Shown one piece after another: positions 26,519 through 35,004 of a stretch of DNA of 64,000 nt. The position numbers were made by a program, and so were the translations under genes. The stretch lies in NCBI GenBank assembly GCA_964627935.1, contig CAZVLB010000006.1:62001-126000 (forward strand), written 5' to 3'. The stretch comes from JAABVY01 sp964627935. Its GTDB lineage: Bacteria > Zixibacteria > MSB-5A5 > JAABVY01. The notes under the pieces were generated by a model. The model had not been told where the DNA came from and ran no database searches. It saw only the letters and a list, made by a program, of their open reading frames with translations. Each line of letters starts with the position of its first letter. The stretch's first letter is position 1.

Positions 26519-27082
26519 ATGAGTGATAATAATAAAGTCAGAATAGAGACCCCGTTGACAGATGATGTTGTCAAAGAACTGAAAATTGGCACCGAGGTAC
26601 TGATTAACGGTACGATTTATACCGCCCGCGACAGTGCCCATAAGCGTATGACCGAGACATTGGAAAAAGGCGAGGAATTGCCATTCAATCCCGAGGGCCA
26701 GTTGATTTACTATGCCGGTCCCACCCCACCCAAACCGGGACGGGCAATCGGATCGGCCGGACCAACCACATCATATCGCATGAACAAATATGCCCCGACC
26801 ATGTATGATGCCGGCTTGAAAGGCGCGATCGGCAAGGGTGAGATGTCACCGGAGGTGGCCGGGAAACTGAAAGAGCATACCGCGGTTTATTTCCTGGCCA
26901 TCGGAGGCGCGGGAGCATTGATCTCGAAATCGATTGTGGCCGCCGAGGTTATCGCCTATGAGGATCTGGGTCCGGAAGCAGTACGCAAACTCACTGTTCA
27001 GGATTTTCCGGCGATTGTTGTGATGGATTGCTATGGCGGCAATATGTTCCAGGAAGGCATCAAGAAGTATAAGATTGCATAG
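26519..27082 (+). CDS. Fumarate hydratase class I, beta subunit
   Basis: 187 residues from ATG 26519. The in-frame ATG at 26513 overlaps the AAGGAGGG ribosome site, so the later start is used. The swivelling beta domain of class I fumarase is clear in IGTEVLINGTIYTARDSAHK, YAGPTPPKPGRAIGSAGPTT, MIGKGEMS-like GAIGKGEMSPEVAG, and YFLAIGGAGALISKSI. It forms the active enzyme with the preceding subunit. A terminator follows 19 bases after the stop. Confidence 0.92.
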   Translation: MSDNNKVRIETPLTDDVVKELKIGTEVLINGTIYTARDSAHKRMTETLEKGEELPFNPEGQLIYYAGPTPPKPGRAIGSAGPTTSYRMNKYAPTMYDAGLKGAIGKGEMSPEVAGKLKEHTAVYFLAIGGAGALISKSIVAAEVIAYEDLGPEAVRKLTVQDFPAIVVMDCYGGNMFQEGIKKYKIA

Positions 27083-27101
27083 ATAGTTTACTGGATTATG
27101 T

Positions 27102-27130
27102 AAATCCCGCTCTTCAGGGGCGGGATTTTT
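27102..27130 (+). terminator. Rho-independent terminator of the fumarase operon
   Basis: Perfect 9-bp stem AAATCCCGC (27102-27110) with GCGGGATTT (27120-27128), 9-base loop, T-run continuing to 27130. The arrangement also reads as a stem from the minus strand, so it may stop lpxD read-through as well. Confidence 0.85.
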
Positions 27131-27324
27131 TATAGGGGATTTTTGGTAGACTGTTTTCCATGCAAATGTGGACATCTGCCTGGCACTGAACATCTCGCCA
27201 TAGAGAACAAAAGGTACTCCCGGCACAAATATCAGCCCCTGCGCTGATCTATGATTCTGCTTTATGCGTGCGGTCAGGATTCCTATCCTGGCCGAAACCG
27301 AAGTCCCGTGAATAGGATATTGAT
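27131..27324. other. Gene-free gap between convergent operons
   Basis: No convincing gene. It holds two small inverted repeats: ATCAGC (27231-27236) with GCTGAT (27243-27248), and GGTCAGGAT (27272-27280) with ATCCTGGCC (27285-27293, one G-T pair). The minus strand has a long open frame across the gap and on into the antisense of the fumarase gene, but without a ribosome site or recognisable domain. It could be a decayed or dispersed repeat. Confidence 0.4.
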
Positions 27325-28347
27325 TTAATTCTCTTTGAGTTTCTTTTCGAGTGCCCTGACTCGTTTGATAAGATCGGGCAGCTTTTTTAAGGCCGCTTCG
27401 ATTTTGGTCTGGATACGCATCTCCTTGGCCGGGGTGCCGAGATACATCTTGCCCTCTTCCAGGTCATCCTTAACACCTGATTGTGCGGCTATAATCGTAT
27501 TGTCGCCGATTTTAAGATGGCCAATCAGCCCCACCTGCCCGGCCAGAATAACGCTGTTGCCAAGCACAGTCGAGCCGGAGATACCGGTCTGCGACACGAT
27601 TATACACCTCTCGCCCATGCGCACATTATGGGCTATTTGCACCAGGTTATCGATCTTGGTGCCCTTGCCGATTCGGGTTTCGCCCAAAGCTGCGCGGTCT
27701 ATAGTCACATTGGCGCCGATTTCGACATCATCCTCGATCACAACTTTGCCCACCTGGGGAATCTTATGATGGACACCGTCTTTTTGGGCATAACCGAATC
27801 CATCGGAACCGATCACCGTTCCGCTATGGATGATTACATTATCTCCCAATCGTGCATCCTCACGGATCGTTACATTGGCATAGATCAGGCAACCACCGCC
27901 GATTTTTGTGCGCCGCCCGATAAAACATCCGGGAAGAACAGTCGAACCGGGGCCGATCTCGACCTCATCTTCCAGCACACAATTAGCACCTATATGAGCC
28001 AAGGGATCGATCCTGCATTTATCTCCCATGACAGCCGAATCGTGGATTCCCGGCTTATAGAAGCCTTCGTCCGGAAAAAAAATACTTACGGCTTGCGAAT
28101 AGGCGTAATAGGGATCGGGATGAATCAGGAGTACCGCATCGGTTTCCCTGTCTTTGACATCAGGAGGAGCGATTATTGCGGAGGCGTTGGTGCTGTCCAG
28201 ATATGCGAAGTACTTTTTGTTTGACAGAAATGTCAGCTCGCCCTGCGAGGCCGATTCAATAGGGGCCAGCCGAAAAAGGTTAAGCTGGGCGTCGCCAATA
28301 ATCTCAGCGCCCAGCTTTTTAGCCAATTCACCAGTCGTTATTTGCAT
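27325..28347 (-). CDS. lpxD: UDP-3-O-acylglucosamine N-acyltransferase
   Basis: 340 residues. LpxD adds the second acyl chain to UDP-glucosamine in lipid A synthesis. After the N-terminal uridine-binding domain (to about residue 100) comes a left-handed beta-helix of hexapeptide repeats (IGPGSTVLPGCFIG, IGANVTIDRAALGETRIGKG, LIGHLKIGDNTIIAAQSGV). Conserved histidines include HHKIPQVG and the AHNVRMG catalytic region. It begins five bases after the skp stop. Its presence means the organism should make lipid A. Confidence 0.96.
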   Translation of the reverse strand: MQITTGELAKKLGAEIIGDAQLNLFRLAPIESASQGELTFLSNKKYFAYLDSTNASAIIAPPDVKDRETDAVLLIHPDPYYAYSQAVSIFFPDEGFYKPGIHDSAVMGDKCRIDPLAHIGANCVLEDEVEIGPGSTVLPGCFIGRRTKIGGGCLIYANVTIREDARLGDNVIIHSGTVIGSDGFGYAQKDGVHHKIPQVGKVVIEDDVEIGANVTIDRAALGETRIGKGTKIDNLVQIAHNVRMGERCIIVSQTGISGSTVLGNSVILAGQVGLIGHLKIGDNTIIAAQSGVKDDLEEGKMYLGTPAKEMRIQTKIEAALKKLPDLIKRVRALEKKLKEN

Positions 28348-28352
28348 TTATC

Positions 28353-28883
28353 CTACTGGGCTTTACGCAGCTCATCCAGAACCTCGTCAGTGATATCGAG
28401 GCTCTTTTTGGCATAGGCGATATTACCATTGACCGCATCGAATATATAATCATAATTCTTCTGCTGCGCAATTCTTTCCAGCACAGCAGTGATTCGATCC
28501 AGAAGCGGTTTTGTCATGTCCCGGTTGCGTTGTTCGGCTTTGCCGCCCTGTCCGAATATGTCCACCATATATTTCTGAAGTGCGGCTTCCTTTGTGCCGA
28601 TCGCCTCTTCCCTCTTGGCACGAGCCTCTTCAGAAAGCAACAGGGCCTTTTCCTGCAGGTCACGTTTCAAACTGTCGACCTCTTTTTCCAGAACCATAGC
28701 TTCCTGCTGCCATTCATCCAGCTCCTTATCGAACTGGGCCTGTGCCTCCAGAAATTCTTTCCATTCCTGACGAATCCTGTAGGAGTCCACATAAACAATC
28801 TTGCCGCTCTGCGCCAAAAGATCAGTCCCAAAAATCATCGTCGCCATCAGCGTTCCGATCAATGTCCAGAGTAAGTTTTTCAT
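28353..28883 (-). CDS. skp: OmpH/Skp-family periplasmic chaperone
   Basis: 176 residues with a signal peptide (KNLLWTLIGTLMATMIFGTDLLA). The mature start GKIVYVDSYRIRQEWKEF is the Skp pattern, followed by a long charged coiled coil (residues about 40-115) that forms the tentacles holding unfolded outer-membrane proteins, and a C-terminal return strand with YDYIFDAVNGNIAYAKKSLD. It lies between bamA and lpxD, the standard envelope-biogenesis order. Confidence 0.92.
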   Translation of the reverse strand: MKNLLWTLIGTLMATMIFGTDLLAQSGKIVYVDSYRIRQEWKEFLEAQAQFDKELDEWQQEAMVLEKEVDSLKRDLQEKALLLSEEARAKREEAIGTKEAALQKYMVDIFGQGGKAEQRNRDMTKPLLDRITAVLERIAQQKNYDYIFDAVNGNIAYAKKSLDITDEVLDELRKAQ

Positions 28884-28925
28884 GCTATCTCATCTCCCCA
28901 ATATTTTGAAAAACGTTTTATCGAT

Positions 28926-31214
28926 TTAAAATGTTGTTCCGACCTGGAAATGCGGTTTCCAGCCGGGATCATCACTGTTTATTCCGTAACCGAAATCAAA
29001 GCCGATCACGCCCACACCGGGCACAACCACTCGGAAGCCGGCTCCATATGACTTATACAACTCATCCGGGTTAAAAGGCGAAATTTGATAACCTGCCAGC
29101 CAGGAATTTCCGGCATCGGCAAACAGCAAGGTGTAAATCTGCTGCTCAACGATCGGGAACTGAAGCTCTGCATTATAAACCAGAAGCGACCGTCCCCGTA
29201 CCGAGAAACCGTTTGCATCCCTGGGCGTTACACGGCCGTCATCATAGCCCCTGATAGTACCATCAGGATCGGTACCTCCGGGCGAGAATCTTTCGCTGTA
29301 GGGGATGAAATCATCACCCTCGGGTGAATCAATGACACCCACCTTGATCTTGCCTGCCAGTGTAAATTTCCAGAAAACATTTATATACTTGGAAAATTCG
29401 AATGTATGCTTGTGAAATTCGTAATATCCGCCCAATGGTCCGCCGGCGTATTCGGATGTCAGACGTGCCACCGAACCTGCTGTCGGAAAGAGTGGCAGAT
29501 TTCGCGAATCTCTGACAATAGTTCCCGAAATCGATGAGGTGCGGAACCAGTTCCCGCCCAGTTGCTGCAAATCATTGTAGGCCGTGGTATCATCGAAATC
29601 GTAATAGCGCACATCCTCGACACGGTAGCTGCCATAGACACTGAAATAATCATCCGGCCATTTCAGCCTGCGGCCGAGACGCACTGATCCGCCGCGCCGG
29701 CCTTCCCAAAAATCATCGTACCACTGACGGTTGAGATTATATACGCTGGCTGAAAATGAGGTCGGCGTACCGAACAGCCATGGTTCGGCAAAACTAAGCG
29801 AGATCGAATTACGGTTGGCGCCGAATTCAAGCGACAGCGACAGGTTCTGGCCATTGCCACGGAAATTGGGCATACCCAGCGACAACGTACCAACCAGCTT
29901 ATCCTGCCCGGAGTAACCTGCACCGGCATTGAACTGCCCGGTCGGCTTTTCCTTCATCTCCATAATCAGGTCAACATCGCCATTAGGCAGAACCCTGAAA
30001 TCAGGTATGGCCGACTCGAAATAGTTCAGAAGCATGACATTGCGAACCGACCGCTCCAGAAGCGAGCGCCTGAATATCTGCCCGGGACGGGAATACATCT
30101 CGCGCCGGATTACTTTTTCCTTGGTCTTGGTGTTACCCGCGATTTCGATCCTGTTGATTCGTGCCGGTACCCCCTCGGTGATTTCGAATTCTATATTTAC
30201 CGTGGAATCAACTGTCTGCACGTTTTCGAAGATTCGGGCATGGATGTAACCCTCCTCCTGGTACACAGAGTAGAGATTGGTCATCGATTCTTCGAATTTT
30301 TCGGGATTATAGATATCACCCGGATCATACTTAAGCTGTTTGTCGAGGATTTTTTCGCCGTAAATCTTGTTGCCGTAGAATGTCGTTTCGCCGAAATAAT
30401 AGCGCTTGCCTTCGTAAACGCTAAACTGCAGTGTCATCCAGCGCGGATCATCCTCATGGATAATTACCGTATCATCGACAATCGCAGCGTCAATGAAGCC
30501 CTCTTCGTGATAGAAATCTATAATCTTCTGCTTGTCTTCTTCATGTTTCTCGGGATCAAAATTGCCCGACCTCAAAAAGCCCTTGGGCTTGTTACCCATC
30601 TTGCCGGCCAGCTTGCTGTCTTCAAAAACTTCATTGCCGACAAATTCAACTTCCTGAATACGGACCTTGGGCCCCTCCTTGATCTTGAACACCAGGGTAT
30701 AGTCGATTTTGCTGTCCTCTTCGGACTGAAGTTCGGATTCGATCTCGACTACATAATAGCCCTTTTCCTGATAATATCTCTTAATATTATTGGTGGCATT
30801 CAGAACCTGCTGGGGCGACATTAGCTGACCGACTTTGATCGAATCAGCCTCATCCAGATCATTATCCTTGATATTACGGTTACCGTCATACTCAACGGCA
30901 ATTATACGCGGATACTCGGTAACCTCGATAATCAGGTCGATAGTATTTTGTGCTGTGATCTCACCCTTGAGCTGGACATCGGAGAAAAGCCCCAGACCGT
31001 AAATCTGCCTGATAGCGTCCTGGGTCAATGTTGATGTCAGCACCGAGCCGACATTCAGATCGGACACCGACCGTATCAAAGACTCGTCCGCGGTAAAGTT
31101 CCCGCGGACTTCTATTGAGGAAATTGTATATGTGTCGTTCTGACCGGCAGCATCAAATGCCAGAAAAAGTGAGGTGAAGATCAGTACAGCTGCATAGAGC
31201 TTAAAAAAATTCAT
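28926..31214 (-). CDS. bamA: Outer-membrane protein assembly factor BamA
   Basis: 762 residues from ATG 31214, chosen because it starts a proper signal peptide (NFFKLYAAVLIFTSLFLAFDAAG). A TTG at 31241 would add nine residues; neither start has an ideal ribosome site. Five POTRA domains fill roughly residues 30-350 (first one TISSIEVRGNFTADESLIR), followed by a 16-strand Omp85 barrel with the lid-loop signature region GGTDPDGTIRGYDD and a C-terminal phenylalanine (VGTTF). BamA inserts beta-barrel proteins, presumably including SprA, into the outer membrane. Confidence 0.96.
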   Translation of the reverse strand: MNFFKLYAAVLIFTSLFLAFDAAGQNDTYTISSIEVRGNFTADESLIRSVSDLNVGSVLTSTLTQDAIRQIYGLGLFSDVQLKGEITAQNTIDLIIEVTEYPRIIAVEYDGNRNIKDNDLDEADSIKVGQLMSPQQVLNATNNIKRYYQEKGYYVVEIESELQSEEDSKIDYTLVFKIKEGPKVRIQEVEFVGNEVFEDSKLAGKMGNKPKGFLRSGNFDPEKHEEDKQKIIDFYHEEGFIDAAIVDDTVIIHEDDPRWMTLQFSVYEGKRYYFGETTFYGNKIYGEKILDKQLKYDPGDIYNPEKFEESMTNLYSVYQEEGYIHARIFENVQTVDSTVNIEFEITEGVPARINRIEIAGNTKTKEKVIRREMYSRPGQIFRRSLLERSVRNVMLLNYFESAIPDFRVLPNGDVDLIMEMKEKPTGQFNAGAGYSGQDKLVGTLSLGMPNFRGNGQNLSLSLEFGANRNSISLSFAEPWLFGTPTSFSASVYNLNRQWYDDFWEGRRGGSVRLGRRLKWPDDYFSVYGSYRVEDVRYYDFDDTTAYNDLQQLGGNWFRTSSISGTIVRDSRNLPLFPTAGSVARLTSEYAGGPLGGYYEFHKHTFEFSKYINVFWKFTLAGKIKVGVIDSPEGDDFIPYSERFSPGGTDPDGTIRGYDDGRVTPRDANGFSVRGRSLLVYNAELQFPIVEQQIYTLLFADAGNSWLAGYQISPFNPDELYKSYGAGFRVVVPGVGVIGFDFGYGINSDDPGWKPHFQVGTTF

Positions 31215-31243
31215 CCTTGAACCCAACGGTTGAAATTCCAAGA

Positions 31244-31558
31244 TTAAGGTACTGTTATTCTATTAATCTTGATTTCCGTATAGGGCTGACGATGTCCGGT
31301 TTTGCGGCGGTATTTGGTTCTGCGTTTATATTTCGAGACTATGATTTTTTTGGCCTTGCCCTGTTCCAGGACCTCGGCCTCCACCGCGGCGTTCTCGATG
31401 TAGGGTTTGCCCACCAATGGATCGCTTTCCCCTTTCACCAGAAGAACCCGGTCAAATGTCACTTTTTCTCCCGGCTCAACTGCCAGCTTGGGAATATCCA
31501 AGGTCTGGCCCTCGGCCACCTCGAATTGCAAACCACCAGTTTCTATAACTGCGTACAT
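31244..31558 (-). CDS. rplU: 50S ribosomal protein L21
   Basis: 104 residues from ATG 31558, with AAAGGAG five bases upstream; the TTG at 31561 is too close to it. MYAVIETGGLQFEVAEG and the C-terminal KYKRRTKYRRKTGHRQPYTE are typical of L21. It leads the rplU-bamA-skp-lpxD operon, an unusual place: L21 normally sits next to L27 (rpmA), which here is nearly 6 kb away on the other strand. Confidence 0.97.
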   Translation of the reverse strand: MYAVIETGGLQFEVAEGQTLDIPKLAVEPGEKVTFDRVLLVKGESDPLVGKPYIENAAVEAEVLEQGKAKKIIVSKYKRRTKYRRKTGHRQPYTEIKINRITVP

Positions 31559-31593
31559 CAAATCTCCTTTCGACGTAGAAATAATAAGCCGGA

Positions 31594-31621
31594 ATTATAC
31601 GAAAATCAATTGTTATGTCAA
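31594..31621 (-). promoter_or_regulatory. Consensus promoter of rplU-bamA-skp-lpxD
   Basis: Minus strand TTGACA (31621-31616), 16-base spacer, TATAAT (31599-31594): perfect matches in both boxes. The expected start is near 31587, giving a leader of about 30 bases with AAAGGAG. Confidence 0.88.
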
Positions 31622-31745
31622 GGCTAATTTGTATTCTATTATCTTAAACGCGGCCTCTTTTAAAGGTTCCATTTTATAAATCAAACCGCCTTTGAACGAA
31701 CTAATGATTGACTTGTTGGTTTAATCTGTATTATCATTAAAAATT

Positions 31746-33749
31746 ATGGCGAAATTCGATTTAGTATCTACATATAAGACGACCGGCGACCAGCCGCGTG
31801 CAGTCGAAGAACTGGTCCGGGGACTCACTTCCAAAAAGCGCTTCCAGACTCTTCTGGGCGTTACCGGCTCCGGCAAGACCTTCACCATGGCCAATGTGAT
31901 ACAGAAGGTAAACCGCCCGACTCTGGTCATATCGCACAACAAAACCCTGGCGGCCCAGCTGTATGCCGAATTCAAATCGTTTTTCCCTGATAATGCGGTC
32001 GAATTCTTCATCTCATATTATGATTACTATCAACCTGAGGCATATATCCCGGTTTCCGACACTTATATAGAAAAGGACACCTCAATAAACGATGACATCG
32101 ACCGCCTGCGCCTGCGTGCCACCGCCTCGCTTTTGCAACGCCGGGATGTTATCATAGTCGCTTCAGTATCATGCATTTACGGTATCGGTTCGCCGGACAC
32201 CTACCGTTCTCAAATGGTATTCATCAGGGAGGGAGAAACACGGGATCGCGACGATCTTTTGCGCGAGCTGATACGAATACATTATGCCCGCAATGATATC
32301 GATTTCTCACGCGGCACATTTCGGGTACGGGGGGATACGGTGGAAATTTTCCCGGCCTATGAGGTCACTCCCCTGCGTGTGGAGTTTTTTGGCGACGAGG
32401 TCGAGAGAATCAGCGAGATCGACCCGGTTACCGGTAAGGCCAGGGGCGAATTGCCATCGGTGGGTATTTTCCCGGCCAAACACTTCATTACCAGCCCCAC
32501 GCAGCTTACCGAGGCGATGGAGAATATCGAACGGGAACTGGATGAACGCCTGGGCGAACTTCGTTCTCAGAATAAACTGCTTGAGGCCCAACGGCTTGAA
32601 TCGAGAACTAATTTTGACCTGGAGATGATGCGGGAGATCGGCTATTGCAGCGGAATCGAAAACTACTCGCGCCATCTGAGCGGAAGAGAACCGGGCGAAA
32701 AGCCGAATACGTTGATCGATTTCTTTCCTGATGATTTCCTGATGATTGTCGATGAATCCCATCAGACAATTCCGCAAATTCGCGGCATGTATGCCGGCGA
32801 TCGGTCCAGAAAAACGGTGCTGGTGGAATACGGTTTCCGTCTGCCCTCGGCCCTGGATAATCGTCCGCTTGTATTCGAGGAATTCGAGAACTGCATCAAC
32901 CAGGCCATATTTATTTCGGCCACACCCGACAATTACGAGCTCGAAAAATCGGAAGGCATTGTGGTGGAACAAATTATCAGGCCCACCGGGTTAATGGATC
33001 CGGAAATAATTGTCCGTCCATTGGCTACGCAGGTTGATGACCTGATCGAGGAAGTACGCAAACGTGTGGCAAAAAAAGAACGGGTTCTGGTGACAACACT
33101 GACAAAGCGCATGGCCGAGGATCTGACCGATTATTTGAAAGGCCTGAATATCCGGGTAAGGTATCTTCACTCGGAAATCGATGCGATCGATCGAGTTGAG
33201 ATTATTCGCGACCTGAGGCTGGCCGAATTCGATGTGCTGGTTGGAATCAACCTGTTGCGTGAGGGTCTCGATCTGCCTGAGGTCTCTCTGGTTGCCATAC
33301 TGGATGCCGACAAAGAGGGTTTTCTGCGATCCGAGAAGTCATTGATTCAGACCGCCGGGCGCGCGGCGCGGAATATTTTCGGGCAGGTAATCCTGTACGC
33401 CGACAAGATCACAAATTCCATGCGCCGGGCAATCGATGAAACCAATCGCAGACGTGAAATTCAGCTAAAATACAACGAAGAACATGACATAACTCCGGCC
33501 ACGATCTATAAATCGCGCGAGGAGATTATGCGCGCCACGGCATTCGCGGACTCAAAAACGAAAGAGGAAGAAAAAGTATTGCTGCCGGATTTCTTTAAAC
33601 ATCTGGAGAAATCAGATCAGATAAAATTCCTGAAGCAATCCATGAAAAATGCGGCGGAAAACCTGGAATATGAAGAGGCGGCATTTTATCGCGATAAGCT
33701 CAGGAAAATAGAAAAAGGTGATCGAACGAAAACCGGGCAGTCTCGTTAA
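31746..33749 (+). CDS. uvrB: Excinuclease ABC subunit B
   Basis: 667 residues. UvrB is the damage-verifying helicase of nucleotide excision repair. It has Walker A LLGVTGSGKTF, the damage-clamping beta-hairpin YYDYYQPEAYIPVSDTYIEK, DESHQTIPQIRGMYAGDRSR, and C-terminal motif VI around IQTAGRAARN. The final UVR domain (NAAENLEYEEAAFYRDKLRK) binds UvrC. ATG 31746 has no Shine-Dalgarno. A loose TTGACT ... TATTAT (31708-31734, spacing 15) would put the transcript start only a few bases before the ATG, so this message may be nearly leaderless. Confidence 0.97.
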   Translation: MAKFDLVSTYKTTGDQPRAVEELVRGLTSKKRFQTLLGVTGSGKTFTMANVIQKVNRPTLVISHNKTLAAQLYAEFKSFFPDNAVEFFISYYDYYQPEAYIPVSDTYIEKDTSINDDIDRLRLRATASLLQRRDVIIVASVSCIYGIGSPDTYRSQMVFIREGETRDRDDLLRELIRIHYARNDIDFSRGTFRVRGDTVEIFPAYEVTPLRVEFFGDEVERISEIDPVTGKARGELPSVGIFPAKHFITSPTQLTEAMENIERELDERLGELRSQNKLLEAQRLESRTNFDLEMMREIGYCSGIENYSRHLSGREPGEKPNTLIDFFPDDFLMIVDESHQTIPQIRGMYAGDRSRKTVLVEYGFRLPSALDNRPLVFEEFENCINQAIFISATPDNYELEKSEGIVVEQIIRPTGLMDPEIIVRPLATQVDDLIEEVRKRVAKKERVLVTTLTKRMAEDLTDYLKGLNIRVRYLHSEIDAIDRVEIIRDLRLAEFDVLVGINLLREGLDLPEVSLVAILDADKEGFLRSEKSLIQTAGRAARNIFGQVILYADKITNSMRRAIDETNRRREIQLKYNEEHDITPATIYKSREEIMRATAFADSKTKEEEKVLLPDFFKHLEKSDQIKFLKQSMKNAAENLEYEEAAFYRDKLRKIEKGDRTKTGQSR

Positions 33750-33765
33750 ATATATGGGAGAAATG

Positions 33766-34644
33766 ATGAACAGGTACTCTATCTTAATTACAGCTTTGTT
33801 ATTGATTGCTGCGCTTATAGTTAGTTGCAGCGAAGGCACTATTGACACCATCTACACCAATCCTGATGCCATTGTCGATGTGCTGCAGATTAATGATGCA
33901 GCGGAGGAATCCCAGAATATCGAGTTCATAGAATACGATGTCTTTCATAGCCTGGGGGCCGCATTGCAGGGTGAATTCGGTGCAACCTCCTACAGAGTAA
34001 CTATTGATTCCGTCGATACGACCTATGCTGTCGATGTCGGCGATACTGTATTTGTAAATAATCTGTATGCCAAGGAAGCCGATGCCGAGACTCAGTTCGA
34101 AATATTTTACATGCTGACAATAAGAAATGATGATGGCGACGAGATTACCAAGCATTTGACGACAAATCCCACCCGCGCTCATAAATCGGCCTATTTTCTG
34201 CAACTGGGTGATTTTAACAGCCCGCAGAGGGGCTGGAAATTCTGGGGCACGACAAATCTATTGAACCTGTCCCCTGCTTCACCTAGCCTTGTCTGGATAT
34301 CACAGGAAAAGGGTGAAATTGAAGTGAAGGACCAGATCATTATTCGCAATGAATTCGAAACACTGAGCCCGGGCGACAGGATCACCGTGCGTTATACCGG
34401 CCGTTCCGATGATATCCTCTACCTGACAACCAACGAAGAGGGCAATTATGAGCGGGAAAAATTCAAGAAAATATCGGATAATGTCCAGGAAGTCAAGTGG
34501 ACCGTCAGCTCATCTCCCTCCGGCAAGGATTACTACTATTACGCCGGAGTGGAAATATATCGCTATGAAACCCTGGCTGAAACCGATACAACCGAGAATG
34601 AATTCTTCTTTCTGGGTATGATGTACAGCATAGAGCAGGAGTGA
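33766..34644 (+). CDS. Predicted lipoprotein of unknown function
   Basis: 292 residues from ATG 33766; GGGAG at 33756-33760 supports this start over earlier ones. The N-terminus is a lipoprotein signal with lipobox IVSC (Cys21). The mature part is rich in beta strand, with pieces such as YRVTIDSVDTTYAVDVGDTV, WISQEKGEIEVKDQIIIRN and YYYYAGVEIYRYETLAE, which look like Ig-like or fibronectin-like sandwich domains. I recognise no family. It follows uvrB after 16 bases; that placement gives no clue to function. Confidence 0.75.
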   Translation: MNRYSILITALLLIAALIVSCSEGTIDTIYTNPDAIVDVLQINDAAEESQNIEFIEYDVFHSLGAALQGEFGATSYRVTIDSVDTTYAVDVGDTVFVNNLYAKEADAETQFEIFYMLTIRNDDGDEITKHLTTNPTRAHKSAYFLQLGDFNSPQRGWKFWGTTNLLNLSPASPSLVWISQEKGEIEVKDQIIIRNEFETLSPGDRITVRYTGRSDDILYLTTNEEGNYEREKFKKISDNVQEVKWTVSSSPSGKDYYYYAGVEIYRYETLAETDTTENEFFFLGMMYSIEQE

Positions 34645-34689
34645 TATTCGAGTCATTCCCGGCAACAAGTTTTCAGGTCCCAAAATTTG

Positions 34690-34717
34690 TTGACTTCCCG
34701 CGTAAATTCTATATATA
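34690..34717 (+). promoter_or_regulatory. Promoter of the small zinc-ribbon gene
   Basis: TTGACT (34690-34695), 16-base spacer, TATATA (34712-34717). The start would lie near 34724, with GAGGAG following before the ATG at 34743. Confidence 0.5.
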
Positions 34718-34742
34718 GCCCTCGTTAAATAGAGGAGACTTA

Positions 34743-34934
34743 ATGGCCAAGCGTCAGAAATTTGCCGATACCGCGGGACGCAAGAAAGAGATAAAAATCT
34801 GCCCGGATTGCAATGAACCGATTGAGCATGTACTGATGGTCAGTTCTGAGCCGGGCAAAAACGGCGGCTCGGTCAAGTTCAAAGAAGAATATCTCGGTAT
34901 CTGCAAATGCAACCGTGAAACATATTTCAAGTAA
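34743..34934 (+). CDS. Small zinc-ribbon-like protein
   Basis: 63 residues with GAGGAG eight bases before the ATG. Paired cysteines CPDC (residues 20-23) and CKC near the end could hold one zinc ion. The rest is basic (MAKRQKFADTAGRKKEIKI), suggesting nucleic-acid or ribosome contact, but no family is recognised. It has its own promoter and terminator, which argues that it is a real, independently expressed gene. Confidence 0.7.
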   Translation: MAKRQKFADTAGRKKEIKICPDCNEPIEHVLMVSSEPGKNGGSVKFKEEYLGICKCNRETYFK

Positions 34935-34965
34935 TTCAAAATTGAAATAGTAACCATTTAAAATG

Positions 34966-34996
34966 CCAGGAGATTATTCTCTTGGTCTTATTTTTT
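34966..34996 (+). terminator. Rho-independent terminator of the zinc-ribbon gene
   Basis: Stem CCAGGAGA (34966-34973) with TCTCTTGG (34978-34985), one G-T pair, 4-base loop, followed by TCTTATTTTTT. Confidence 0.7.
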
Positions 34997-35004
34997 GATT
35001 TAAT

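Noticed and set aside
30240..30824. 194-codon plus-strand open frame, hydrophobic
   Set aside because: Antisense to the POTRA part of bamA; no start signal.
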